Shown here: positions 35,998 to 44,503 of the stretch, piece by piece | How the letters are laid out: each line of letters starts with the position of its first letter | Numbering within the stretch: the first letter of the stretch is position 1 | NCBI GenBank assembly: GCA_964371725.1 | Contig: CAYJNQ010000006.1 | Coordinates: forward strand, 32,956-96,955 | Direction: 5' to 3' | DNA length: 64,000 nt | Origin: JAAYCI01 sp964371725 | GTDB lineage: Bacteria > Bacillota > Clostridia > Oscillospirales > Ruminococcaceae | The notes under the pieces: model-generated | Told to the model about the DNA's origin: nothing | Database searches by the model: none | Seen by the model: the letters and a program-made list of their open reading frames with translations, nothing else | Position numbers and translations under genes: made by a program

Positions 35998-36453
35998 ATG
36001 ATGAGCAGGACTTTGCGGTTGGTGGCCATTGGCGCGCTTGTTTATATGGCCTATGGAAATGTGAGAATGCTGAGCGAAATACCGGTTGCCCAGTGGGAGG
36101 TTGTACAGTGGCTCATGGCCTTGTTGACAGTGGGCCTTGTGGCTGCGGCCGGGCTTACGGGATGGCGTTTGTGGGCAGATAAGAAAAAAGAAGCAGCGGC
36201 AAAAGCGGAAGAACAAGCGCAAGTGCCCATCTACACGGTGGACATAGAAGCGCCGGAAAGCGAGCCGGAATACAGAGGCGAAAACGAGGCACTGCAAAAC
36301 AGCATGCAAGACAAAGAGGGCCGTGCCATGGAGCGTGAGCTTGCAGAACTGGATAGGCTGGATAATTTGCGGGATTGTGAGATTCTGGGCATGCACACAG
36401 AGCTTGTGCGAGAGACGGAGAGCCAAAAACAAAAAACGGATGCCGAAAAATAA
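35998..36453 (+). CDS. Unknown two-helix membrane protein
   Basis: The 151-residue protein has two predicted membrane helices (about 8-27 and 42-65), then a charged, Glu/Lys-rich cytoplasmic segment likely to be helical. Nothing in it is recognised. AAGGAG precedes the ATG (an ATG ATG doublet). It is the last gene before a strong terminator, ending the co-directional block that began at the two-component genes. Confidence 0.7.
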   Translation: MMSRTLRLVAIGALVYMAYGNVRMLSEIPVAQWEVVQWLMALLTVGLVAAAGLTGWRLWADKKKEAAAKAEEQAQVPIYTVDIEAPESEPEYRGENEALQNSMQDKEGRAMERELAELDRLDNLRDCEILGMHTELVRETESQKQKTDAEK

Positions 36454-36468
36454 TAAAAAGAGCCATAC

Positions 36469-36528
36469 AAAACCGGCACGGCACAGAGATTACCCCCAAA
36501 AGGGCTGTTTCTGTGCCGTGCCGGTTTT
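36469..36528. terminator. Long bidirectional terminator hairpin
   Basis: A 19-bp perfect stem, AAAACCGGCACGGCACAGA at 36469-36487 with its complement at 36510-36528, lies between convergent genes. The flanking A/T ends give U-runs in both directions. Confidence 0.88.
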
Positions 36529-36564
36529 ATACGCTTCCTTTTTAGGCAGGAAACGGAGGGTCAT

Positions 36565-36981
36565 TTACGCACCGATGATTTTCACAAGCACACGTTTTGT
36601 GCGCTTGCCATCGAGCTCATAATAAAATATTTGTTCCCAAGTGCCAAAATCCAACTGCCCCTTGGTGATGGCCACCACCGTTTCACGCCCCATGATGGTG
36701 CGCTTTAGGTGGGCGTCGGCGTTGTCTTCATAACCGTTGTGTTGATATTGGTCATAGGGTTTTTCCGGGGCCAGATGTTCCAGCCAGCGCTCATAATCTG
36801 CATGTAAGCCACTTTCATCGTCGTTGATAAAGACACTGGCCGTGATATTCATGGCATTCACAAGCACGAGCCCCTCTTGAATGCCACTTTCACGCAGTGC
36901 ATCCCTCACGTCCGGTGTGATGTTGACAAGACAACGGCGTTGCGGAAGATGAAAGTGCAGTTCCTTGCGAAAAGATTTCAT
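36565..36981 (-). CDS. YjbQ/UPF0047 family protein, copy 1
   Basis: YjbQ-like proteins are small trimeric proteins, annotated as secondary thiamine-phosphate synthases on the basis of complementation; the true role is uncertain. The 138-residue protein has NITASVFINDDESGLHADYERWLEHLAP, HNGYEDNADAHLKRTIMG and QIFYYELDG, the metal-site pattern. The ATG at 36981 has AGAGGTG ahead; a GTG nine bases upstream is less likely. A second, more canonical copy lies about 3.5 kb away on the same strand. Confidence 0.85.
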   Translation of the reverse strand: MKSFRKELHFHLPQRRCLVNITPDVRDALRESGIQEGLVLVNAMNITASVFINDDESGLHADYERWLEHLAPEKPYDQYQHNGYEDNADAHLKRTIMGRETVVAITKGQLDFGTWEQIFYYELDGKRTKRVLVKIIGA

Positions 36982-37084
36982 AGAATTCACCTCTACTCTA
37001 ATTTCCTAAAAAACACCTATAAAATATACAGAAAGCAAAAACGAGCTCGCTTTTTAGGATGCACAAAATTTACACGAAAAGTGC

Positions 37085-37113
37085 TTTACTTTTTGAAAGG
37101 GCTGTGCTATAAT
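37085..37113 (+). promoter_or_regulatory. Promoter of the cold-shock gene
   Basis: TTTACT (37085-37090), 17 bases, extended -10 TGCTATAAT ending at 37113. The start codon is about 130 bases on, leaving a long leader as is usual for cold-shock mRNAs. Confidence 0.6.
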
Positions 37114-37248
37114 CATACCAGTGTTTTGAATGTACGACCCTGATTTCACACCTTGTTGTGCGTCATGAGTTCGTTTCGTGGACATGGCACTGTGTGATAT
37201 TTTTGTGTGAGCAGGAGAAATGCTAATCTTATAAGGAGGTATCTTTGC

Positions 37249-37461
37249 ATGAATAAAGGGACTGTGAAATGGTTCAACGAAAGTAAGGGCTATGGATTCA
37301 TTTCCAATGATGAAGGCGGAGATGACGTATTTGTGCATTTCTCTAGCATCATGGTGGATGGTTTCAAAACGTTGGCCGAAGGCCAGCAAGTGGTTTACGA
37401 TGTGGAGCAAGATCCGAAAAACAGCGAAAAACTGCGCGCCATCAACGTACAACCCGTTTAA
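37249..37461 (+). CDS. Cold-shock protein (CspA family)
   Basis: The 70-residue OB-fold protein begins MNKGTVKWFNESKGYGFIS (RNP1), then DDVFVHFSSI (RNP2). It binds single-stranded RNA and DNA as a chaperone. The ATG at 37249 has AAGGAGG upstream; a longer frame from 37207 lies in the leader. The leader of about 130 bases suggests temperature-responsive translation, which is inferred. Confidence 0.96.
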   Translation: MNKGTVKWFNESKGYGFISNDEGGDDVFVHFSSIMVDGFKTLAEGQQVVYDVEQDPKNSEKLRAINVQPV

Positions 37462-37483
37462 TTTCGAATAGAAATTTAGCAGG

Positions 37484-37506
37484 AACCGCCGAAAGGCGGT
37501 TTTTTT
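37484..37506 (+). terminator. Rho-independent terminator of the cold-shock gene
   Basis: AACCGCC, GAAA tetraloop, GGCGGTT, then a run of Ts. Confidence 0.92.
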
Positions 37507-38365
37507 ATGTGTCGAATAAAAGGCTGCGCAGCTGCAAAAAGTGTTCGAGGCTCATCGCTTCCGGGCGAATATTCGCAGCAAGCTGTAGCGTGGAAAGGGC
37601 TTTTACGGCATCTTCTTTTGCAATGCCGGCATTTTGCATAAGCGCATTGGGCAGGGTTTTGCGGCGCTGTGAAAAAGCGGCACGGATGAGAGTAAACAGC
37701 TGTTTTTCCTCGCGTGAATTCCTTTTTAGGGCCGTGGTTTGCCGAATGTCCAAGGAGATAACCGCGCTGGTTACCTTGGGCGGTGGGTAAAAGCTACCCG
37801 GTTTTACAGAAAAGCCATAAACGGGGGTTGCGTAATAGTGCACAGCGTAGGAGATGGCTCCGGCTGCGCGTGTGCCCGGGCTTGCGCAAATGCGCTCTGC
37901 AGCCTCTTTTTGCACCATTACGGTGAGACGGGAGAGCGGTGGATGCTCTTCCAGCAATTTCATAAGCAGGGGGCTTGTGATGTTGTAAGGCAGGTTTGCA
38001 CACAAGAGAGCCGGCTCCTGAAAGTGTTCTTGAAGGAGGGCGGCGATGTTCAATTTTAGGATATCACCCTGCACAATTTGAACCGTATTGTGGTGTGCAA
38101 GTGTTTTATTCAAAACGGGAATCAAGCGTTTATCCAGCTCCACAGCGACCACTTTTTTACCCCGCCGCGCCAGCTCATCTGTGAGGGTGCCAATACCGGG
38201 GCCGATTTCCAAAATGTTGCTGTGTTCATCTACCCCGGCCAATTCGCACAGTTTGGGGCAAACAGAGGGATTCACCAAAAAATTTTGGCCAAAACCTTTG
38301 CTGGGACGAATTTGAAATTCCTTGCAAAGTGCGCGTATGACGGAAAGGTCAGTTAAATTGCTCAC
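37505..38365 (-). CDS. rsmA: 16S rRNA dimethyladenosine transferase
   Basis: RsmA (KsgA) dimethylates two adenosines near the 3' end of 16S rRNA. The 287-residue protein has KGFGQNFLV, the SAM motif EIGPGIGTLT, ELDKRLIPVL and the NLPYNITSPLL catalytic motif. The GTG at 38365 follows GGGGGTG; the longer frame from 38437 has no ribosome site. It ends against the cold-shock terminator and shares no operon partner. Confidence 0.95.
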   Translation of the reverse strand: MSNLTDLSVIRALCKEFQIRPSKGFGQNFLVNPSVCPKLCELAGVDEHSNILEIGPGIGTLTDELARRGKKVVAVELDKRLIPVLNKTLAHHNTVQIVQGDILKLNIAALLQEHFQEPALLCANLPYNITSPLLMKLLEEHPPLSRLTVMVQKEAAERICASPGTRAAGAISYAVHYYATPVYGFSVKPGSFYPPPKVTSAVISLDIRQTTALKRNSREEKQLFTLIRAAFSQRRKTLPNALMQNAGIAKEDAVKALSTLQLAANIRPEAMSLEHFLQLRSLLFDT

Positions 38366-38489
38366 CAAACACCCCCAACTGCCCACATGAAGAAGGCATT
38401 GTTTTCTTAAGTATACTCGATTTCCATTGTTTTGCAAAGATAAGAAGATCCGCCCAGCTTATAGAAAAGAAGAAAGTTCAAGTTTTGAC

Positions 38490-38536
38490 AAAAAAAAAGT
38501 GCAACCCAGCATAGATGGCCGGAAAATGTTTGCACT
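38490..38536 (-). terminator. Terminator of the HPr-like gene
   Basis: On the minus strand AGTGCAA at 38530-38536 pairs with TTGCACT at 38499-38505, with an inner GC-rich CCGGCC stem, then eight Ts. Confidence 0.75.
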
Positions 38537-38604
38537 GTTCAAGTGATTATATTCAAAAACGGGATGTGTAAAGGGTGGAAAATCGAGCTGTTCGAACGCT
38601 TTTT

Positions 38605-38841
38605 TTACACCAAAAAGTCGTCGATGGATGTTAGGAATTGTGCCGAATCCTCACTGGGTTCCGTGTGCAAATTCAGGGTGATTGGATGGGCCAAATTCAG
38701 GCTGAAGATACCCAAAATGCTTTTTGCATCCACAATGAATCGGTCACTTCGCAAATCCACATCGAACGGAGCCATGGATGTGGCGGTTACAAATTTTTTC
38801 ACGTCTTCAAGGTCTTTCAATTTTACTTTTTTTACAATCAT
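38605..38841 (-). CDS. HPr-like protein lacking the phosphorylatable His
   Basis: The 78-residue protein has the HPr fold signature DAKSILGIFSLNL (the region around Ser46 of HPr) but no counterpart of the GIHARPA active-site His15 loop; that stretch reads TSMAPFDVD. Such variants are common in Clostridia under the HPr name. Regulatory rather than sugar-transport function is likely, comparable to Crh, but that is inferred. AAGGAG precedes the ATG at 38841; a longer frame upstream is not supported. Confidence 0.75.
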   Translation of the reverse strand: MIVKKVKLKDLEDVKKFVTATSMAPFDVDLRSDRFIVDAKSILGIFSLNLAHPITLNLHTEPSEDSAQFLTSIDDFLV

Positions 38842-38901
38842 ACAAATCTCCTTCCAAAATTCATAAATTCGTCGGTTCAAATGTTCCCAAATTATCTTAT
38901 G

Positions 38902-38928
38902 GATAAGGCGGCCAAAGGACGCCTTATC
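38902..38928 (-). terminator. Hairpin after the M23 gene
   Basis: GATAAGGCG, 9-base loop, CGCCTTATC. The stem is good but the following U-run on the minus strand is weak. Confidence 0.55.
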
Positions 38929-38940
38929 ACACATAAAAAA

Positions 38941-40248
38941 TCATGCATCCTGCTCATCTTGCTCCTCAGATGGGTCTGTGTCCTCAAACGCATAGAGGCC
39001 GCTTGTTCCATTGAACAAGCGCATGGGGTCCACGGTGTTTTCAAATAAGCGCACCTCATAATGCAAATGAGGGCCGGTGGAGTATCCGGTGGAGCCCACT
39101 TCACCAATTTTGTCGCCCAAATCCACCATGTCTCCCAGCACAACGTCCAAGCTGTCAAGGTGATAAAACAGGCTTTTTAAGCCGTTTCCGTGTTCAATCA
39201 CCACGGTGTTGCCGGTGTTGAGCAGCTCACTGGCCAAAATAACACGGCCGGCATTGGGTGCCACAACCTCGGTGCCGCGCGAGGCGGATAAGTCGATACC
39301 GGCATGGCGCGAAGCCGTGCTGGAGCCGTTGGTGTAGCGGTAGAGGCCATATTCGGTTGTCAACTCGCCCTGTGTCGGTTCGATGAACTGTCCACTCCAG
39401 TAGCGCGTAGAGTCTGCCTCTTGAAAAAGAGGCGGAATGGTGTTGTTGTATTCCGCATAGGCTTCGGAGCTGTTCGCCTCGGTGATTTCTGCACTGCTTG
39501 TGTCTATGGTGAGCTCTTGTTCGGTGAACTGTGTTTCCATGACTTGCACCGGTACATCGAAGGTGCGCTCGCCCACATCCACAGAGACAAAATAATCCCC
39601 GGGGGCTGTGTCGTGGCTGGCCGAGAGATAGGCCACATAGCGGCCGGTTCCATTTTGCGAAAATTGCACGGGGCCAAACGAACTGCCGCCTTCCACCTGT
39701 GCCCCGTTCGGAACGTTGTAAAGCTGAACGGCCAGCACATCGCCCTGCGCGATGCGATCCTCTCCGGCCTCCACACGGGTATCCACCTGCGCCGAAAAAC
39801 CAACCCGATATTGAAGTTCACCATAACCTTGGCCATCTTCCTTTTCCCTGCCGCTGATTACCTCCAGCACATAAGAGCCGGATTCCAGCAAAATATATTC
39901 AGACACATTGTCTGCAGGGCCGCTCCATACATCCACACCATCTTTAGAAATGACGGCGGTAGAGGTGAAACCGAGCGGGGGCGTTAAGCCGATAAACTCG
40001 TCTGCAACCTCGCCCAAACTGGGCATATCTTCCTGCAAGGGTTGCACAAAGTTTTTGTAGGTAAGGCCTCCGAAAATGGGGGTATACCAAGAATAGCCTT
40101 GGGGGAGGACTTCCATGTCTTGCACAAGAAGAACCGGCTTTGGCACACTGCTTTCATCCATGCCGGAATAGGTAAGAGAAACAAGCCCCCAAACCGATAG
40201 GGGGAATACAATCAAAAGAATCAGCAAAAACACCAAAAATCTCTTCAA
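38941..40248 (-). CDS. Membrane-anchored M23 (LytM) endopeptidase
   Basis: The 435-residue protein has a signal/anchor helix (about 3-25), a long extracytoplasmic beta-rich region with no named domain (about 30-300), an M23 domain (HAGIDLSAS for the first His and Asp; GPHLHYEV for the last His pair) and an acidic tail ending DEQDA. All zinc ligands are present, so it should cut peptide cross-links. The start is a TTG at 40248 with GAGGG upstream. A perfect palindrome lies 42 bases ahead. It is separate from the ftsEX M23 gene. Confidence 0.9.
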   Translation of the reverse strand: MKRFLVFLLILLIVFPLSVWGLVSLTYSGMDESSVPKPVLLVQDMEVLPQGYSWYTPIFGGLTYKNFVQPLQEDMPSLGEVADEFIGLTPPLGFTSTAVISKDGVDVWSGPADNVSEYILLESGSYVLEVISGREKEDGQGYGELQYRVGFSAQVDTRVEAGEDRIAQGDVLAVQLYNVPNGAQVEGGSSFGPVQFSQNGTGRYVAYLSASHDTAPGDYFVSVDVGERTFDVPVQVMETQFTEQELTIDTSSAEITEANSSEAYAEYNNTIPPLFQEADSTRYWSGQFIEPTQGELTTEYGLYRYTNGSSTASRHAGIDLSASRGTEVVAPNAGRVILASELLNTGNTVVIEHGNGLKSLFYHLDSLDVVLGDMVDLGDKIGEVGSTGYSTGPHLHYEVRLFENTVDPMRLFNGTSGLYAFEDTDPSEEQDEQDA

Positions 40249-40289
40249 CGGTTATCCCTCGCAGCAAAAAGATGAGTACAAAAAGTTGC

Positions 40290-40318
40290 CGAACATAAGT
40301 ATAACATACTTATGTTCG
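40290..40318 (-). promoter_or_regulatory. Perfect 29-bp palindrome, probable operator
   Basis: CGAACATAAGTAT, three bases, ATACTTATGTTCG: 13-bp perfect arms. The minus strand contains TATACT inside it, a possible -10 of the M23 gene, so a bound repressor would cover the promoter. The regulator is unknown. Confidence 0.6.
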
Positions 40319-40458
40319 AAGGGAAAGAGGGGATTTGAATTTTCATGGCAAAGTTTTTTTACTGTTTGGCTTCACAAAAAAAACACACGAAGGCACAAAG
40401 GCCCATGCGAGACGGCGCCGACGAAAGCAAAGAGACAACCGAAACGCTTTAAAAATGG

Positions 40459-40854
40459 TTAGCTGCCGATAACCTGCACAATGTATTGCCGCTGGCGTGG
40501 GCCGTCAAACTCGCAGAAATAAATGCCTTGCCAGCGCCCCAGAACCAAGGTTCCATCACGCACAGGAACCATCACACTGCTGCCAACGGCACAGGCTTTT
40601 GCGTGCGCTGCTGAATTTCCCTCTGCATGGCAAAACCCGGGCAAATCGGGGTATGTATGCTCCAAAGCGAGCAGCAAATCGGTTACAACATCCGGGTCTG
40701 CATTTTCGTTGATGGTGATGCCGGCCGTGGTGTGTGGGCAATACACAAGGCACATGCCATTTTGTACACCCGAATTTTCCACAACATCGGCCACCTTTTG
40801 CGTAAGAGGTAAAAAGGCCTGTCCTTTGGTTTCAATTCGCACGGTTATCATCAT
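40459..40854 (-). CDS. YjbQ/UPF0047 family protein, copy 2
   Basis: The 131-residue protein is the canonical form: PHTTAGITINENADPDV, HAEGNSAAHAKACAVGSS, LGRWQGIYFCEFDGPR. The conserved His residues bind the metal in the family. The start at 40854 lies within the last 23 bases of the C39-like gene, with AAGGAGG ahead of the ATG, so the two are translationally linked. Its biochemical role is as uncertain as for copy 1. Confidence 0.9.
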   Translation of the reverse strand: MMITVRIETKGQAFLPLTQKVADVVENSGVQNGMCLVYCPHTTAGITINENADPDVVTDLLLALEHTYPDLPGFCHAEGNSAAHAKACAVGSSVMVPVRDGTLVLGRWQGIYFCEFDGPRQRQYIVQVIGS

Positions 40855-42238
40855 GTTCCTCCTTCTCTTCTTTTGTCGCCTCTATCCGTTTTTCACCCAC
40901 CCAAGTATACCCGCCGGGCCCTATGCGATAAAATGTCATGCGTTTTCCTTCGGCTGCGCTTCTGTCGAACCGAACATGACCCTCTTCATCTGCTTGTAAG
41001 TAATAAAACGGCCGCTGCGCGGCGCTGGCATAGGCCACCGAGGAAGACAGTGTAAAACACAGCGTACTGCTGTCTCTGTCCTGTGTGGAAAATTGGCCGG
41101 GAATCAGCATCTCGTCGTTTTTGCTTACTTCAATTTCATCATTGTGAATTTGTAATTGCACAAGCTCCCTTTGTGGGCGATAGCCCACGAACTCGTTTTG
41201 GTTACGATGAACGGCAAGGAATAGGCCCCGATACATTTGCCGAAACAGAGGGAGGGCGATTTCCTGCGCCACCTCTGGGTTGCCGCTTGCCAAAGGGTCG
41301 TTCACTGCCACATATTCTTCTCCGTCCTTTTCAAAAAAACCACGCACCACAAGCAGATGTCCGCTGCTATTTTGCACGGCACTTGGGTAAAAGGGGCGGC
41401 TGTCTGTGTGTGTGGGCTTATCGGTTTGTGCATCTTGCACGTTTTTTCGATAGCACACCTGTGCGCCCACCGCATGGCCCTGCCAAATTTCTTTGCGAAG
41501 CACATCCAAACCACCAAAACCCACGTAGCTCTCGAAGCCGTAAATGCCGCCAACAGAGCTCAAAAAGGCAAGGTTTGAATAGCTGTGCGTGCCGGTGTCA
41601 TAGGTGCCCCGTGCCACTTCCTCCGGCAACAAATCCGTGCCCCAGCGGTTCATGAGCATGGTAAGCGAGGTGACATCCCCCATCTGGGCGGCGATGGAGG
41701 GGTCGCGCACCAAAGAAGAATACGAGGGAAGTGCAAGCACGCGCTCGCGCGCGCGTTCTTTCTCGGCGGGCGTTTCATCTGCCAGAACACTCAGCGCCAT
41801 TAAAAAAATGGTGGGTGTTTTTTTCTCTACCTGTGTGTGTAAATGTACACGAATTTGCGCCGCATTGGCCGAGTGTGCCTGCGGCAGGATGCGAAGCCAC
41901 TCCGAATGCACACAGGCAAGTGCATCTTGCTGCGGCTCGGGAGAACTTCTATATTGAAACGAGCTCCAATGCCCAAAACCAAACCATCGGCTCCATTCAC
42001 CGTTTGCCTGCACACGCACTTGCAGTTCAATGGAGGTGCCGGGTGGGGTATCGGCATTCCAGCTGGGAATCAAAGCACGAAACAAGCTGCATGCGAGGGG
42101 TTGGCTTGTGTAACTTCCCTCGGCCAAATAACCGGTTCCGCGGCGCCCCAATTGAATACCGCCGTCGTCCACTGCGGTGTTTTCAAACGCTCCGGCGGCA
42201 AAATCCTCTACGCTGCTTAGCACAAACATCGTTTTCAT
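40832..42238 (-). CDS. Peptidase C39-like protein with the nucleophile Cys missing
   Basis: The 468-residue protein has an N-terminal beta-sandwich region (about 1-160, LamG-like by composition) followed by a Peptidase_C39-like domain. Family marks are VTSLTMLMNRWG, ARGTYDTGTHSYSNLAF, SSGHLLVVRGF (catalytic His294) and YVAVNDP. The motif that usually reads WCSPTS is MGDVTS, so Gly187 stands where the catalytic Cys should be. No signal peptide is visible, unusual for the family. It is upstream of and overlaps YjbQ copy 2. Function is unknown; hydrolysis is unlikely. Confidence 0.75.
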   Translation of the reverse strand: MKTMFVLSSVEDFAAGAFENTAVDDGGIQLGRRGTGYLAEGSYTSQPLACSLFRALIPSWNADTPPGTSIELQVRVQANGEWSRWFGFGHWSSFQYRSSPEPQQDALACVHSEWLRILPQAHSANAAQIRVHLHTQVEKKTPTIFLMALSVLADETPAEKERARERVLALPSYSSLVRDPSIAAQMGDVTSLTMLMNRWGTDLLPEEVARGTYDTGTHSYSNLAFLSSVGGIYGFESYVGFGGLDVLRKEIWQGHAVGAQVCYRKNVQDAQTDKPTHTDSRPFYPSAVQNSSGHLLVVRGFFEKDGEEYVAVNDPLASGNPEVAQEIALPLFRQMYRGLFLAVHRNQNEFVGYRPQRELVQLQIHNDEIEVSKNDEMLIPGQFSTQDRDSSTLCFTLSSSVAYASAAQRPFYYLQADEEGHVRFDRSAAEGKRMTFYRIGPGGYTWVGEKRIEATKEEKEEHDDNRAN

Positions 42239-42281
42239 TCTCTTGCACCCTCTTTAAAACCATGCTATTCTAAAAAGTATC

Positions 42282-42327
42282 AAGGAACTCGCACTGTGAA
42301 AATCAGAAAAGTTCCTTTTTAAGTATA
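42282..42327 (-). promoter_or_regulatory. Leader hairpin and possible promoter of the C39-like gene
   Basis: Minus strand: extended -10 TGGTATACT at 42322-42330, directly followed by an AAGGAACT...AGTTCCTT inverted repeat (42282-42317) in the leader. No good -35 is seen. Confidence 0.4.
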
Positions 42328-42415
42328 CCACATTTTTCGTGCGAAAAAAGAGCTTCTTGCATGGGGCTTGTGAAAAGCTCCATGACCCCCTACAAAATTT
42401 AAAGCGGTGGAACAG

Positions 42416-44349
42416 ATGAAAACTTCATGGAATGCAAACTCTTTTGGCGATATTCGCCTGCCCTGCCGGCTTAAAGTGCATGGACAACGCCTTGTTTTGT
42501 GTTTAAAACAGGTGAATTTCGTCGAAAATCGATACGAAAATGAGTTGTGGCTTTTGGAAAGTGGACAGCTTTTTCCGTTGGATACAGGGCAGGGTGTGGT
42601 GGATTTTTGGTGGAAGAATGAAAATCAGTTGTGGATTCAGTACAAAAAAGAGGAGGGGGAAAAGGGCGTTTTTCTCTATGAATACACCCTGCAAGAGCCC
42701 GAAAGCATTCGCAAGGCAGTTTGTTTGCCCGATGATGTGCAGACGCTTTTTGTTCTGGAAAACGGAGCGTTTCTGTTTGTTTCGCGAGAAACCGAAGCCC
42801 TTTTGCCCCAAGGGGCTTTGGAAGAGGATAGAGCGCGCTATGCAGTGCTGGAAGAGCTTCCGTTTTGGGAGGAAGGGGAAGATTTTTTTTGCGGCAGGCG
42901 AAGGCGCCTTTTTTTTCGGGAAGAAAATGGAAAGCACACAGCGGTATCGTCGCTTGATGTGGAGGAGTGCCTGCTAAGCGAGGATGGGCAATGTCTCTGG
43001 TTCACGGCCAAAAAGCAGGCCGATGCAGGTGGATATGGGGAGGGCCTGTTTTGTTACCATATCAAAACGGGCAAGACGGAAAAACTGCCCTTGCCAACGC
43101 GGCCGTTTGTTTGTCATGCCATGTGTGAAATAGACGGGGGCGACCTCATTTTATTTGGTGGGGATATGCAAAAACATGGTCTCAACCAAAACGGTGCTTT
43201 CTATTGTTACCATAAAAAAACCAAGCGATATACAAGCTTGTATGAGGGTGGCGAGCATGGCTGCTGGAGTTCTGTGGTGTCGGATGTACAAGCGGCGCCG
43301 ACCGCTACTCTTTGTGCAATGGGTGAACATGTTTTGTTTGCAAGCACCCAAAACGGGGGCACACATCTGCTTTCTCTGAACTGCAAAACAAGGCAATTTT
43401 CCGCCTTGCGAACGGATGTTGGCAGCATATCGGAATTGGCGGTTATGGGTGGGGATGTTTATTATGCGGCACTGCGCGGGCTTTTGCCGCCGGAGCTGTA
43501 TGGTTTACAAGGGGAAAAAGAAACACGCATCAGCGCGTGGAATACCCGGGTTTCCAAGCAATATCACGTGCAAGAACCACAGAGCGTGTGTGTGAAAGGG
43601 GCAAATCAAGACAGTGTGGAAGGATGGGTTTTGCCACCCACACATCGGTGCGAGGGCAAGCAATGTGCCGCGGTGCTCTTGGTGCACGGTGGCCCCAAAA
43701 TGGCCTATGGGCCTGTTCTCTCGCACGAAATGCAGTATCTTGCATCCCTAGGCTATGCGGTTTTGTTTTGCAACCCGCATGGGTCCGACGGGCGCGGCGA
43801 TGCCTTTGCCGATATCCGCACGCGTTATGGACGGGAAGATTGTGACGACCTGCTTTTGTTTTTAGACACGGTTCTTTGCCAAAACCCATGGATTGACCCG
43901 CAGCGCATCGGCATTTGTGGGGGCTCCTATGGTGGGTTTGTGGTCAATTGGCTCATGGCGCACACCAAGCGGTTCGCCGCGGCTGTGTCCTTGCGTGGCA
44001 TTTCCAATTGGTTCAGCATGGCGGCGCTTTCCGATATTGGACATGTGTTTGTGCCCGATCAAGTGGCCGACCCCATATTGGACCCGCTGCTGGCGCTGGA
44101 ACTCTCTCCCTTGCGGTATGCACAGGATATGGAAACGCCCACCCTGTTTTACACGGCGCGCAGGATCTACGTTGCCCACCGCTTGAAAGCCTGCAGCTGT
44201 ATGCCGCTTTAAAACGGCGTGGGGTGCCCACGCGGCTTTGCCTGTTTTTGGAGGAGGGGCATGATTTTGCCCGAAGCGGAAGCCCACGTGCGCGCATTTG
44301 TGTGTTGGAGGAGACGGCCGCCTGGCTTGGGCGGTATTTGGCACCCTAG
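42416..44349 (+). pseudogene. S9 prolyl oligopeptidase-family peptidase, frameshifted
   Basis: The open frame (start GTG 42407 or ATG 42416, GGTGG ahead of the latter) runs to a stop at 44212. It covers a beta-propeller-like region and an alpha/beta-hydrolase domain with LLVHGGP and the catalytic Ser in GICGGSYGG (Ser504). At the four-T run 44147-44150 the homology jumps one frame: the shifted frame reads HGAQDLRCPPLESLQLYAALK (split across text) with the catalytic Asp, then EEGHDF with the catalytic His, ending at 44349. One missing T would restore a protein of about 644 residues. It is either a real frameshift or a homopolymer error. Confidence 0.8.
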
Positions 44350-44442
44350 CCCACTGTACAAGCCTTGGCAAATGCCTTTGGTTACACAAAAAGAGGCGAA
44401 TTTTATATTCACCAAGATTGTGGAATGCAAAATAAACAAAAA

Positions 44443-44482
44443 GGGCTGTTTCAAAAACAACTTGAAACAGCCCCGGTTTTTT
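44443..44482. terminator. Bidirectional terminator (GGCTGTTTCAA family)
   Basis: GGGCTGTTTCAA (44443-44454), 7-base loop, TTGAAACAGCCC (44462-44473), then CGGTTTTTTG. It lies between the convergent S9 and gltA genes. Confidence 0.88.
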
Positions 44483-44503
44483 GTTGTGGTGCCTTCACCT
44501 TTC

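Noticed and set aside
40290..40318. LexA/SOS box
   Set aside because: GAAC...GTTC half-sites are present but lie much farther apart than the 4-base gap of the Gram-positive LexA site.
44140..44160. Programmed -1 frameshift in the S9 peptidase
   Set aside because: CTG TTT TAC is not a canonical X XXY YYZ slippery heptamer and no downstream stimulator is evident; a one-base deletion explains it better.
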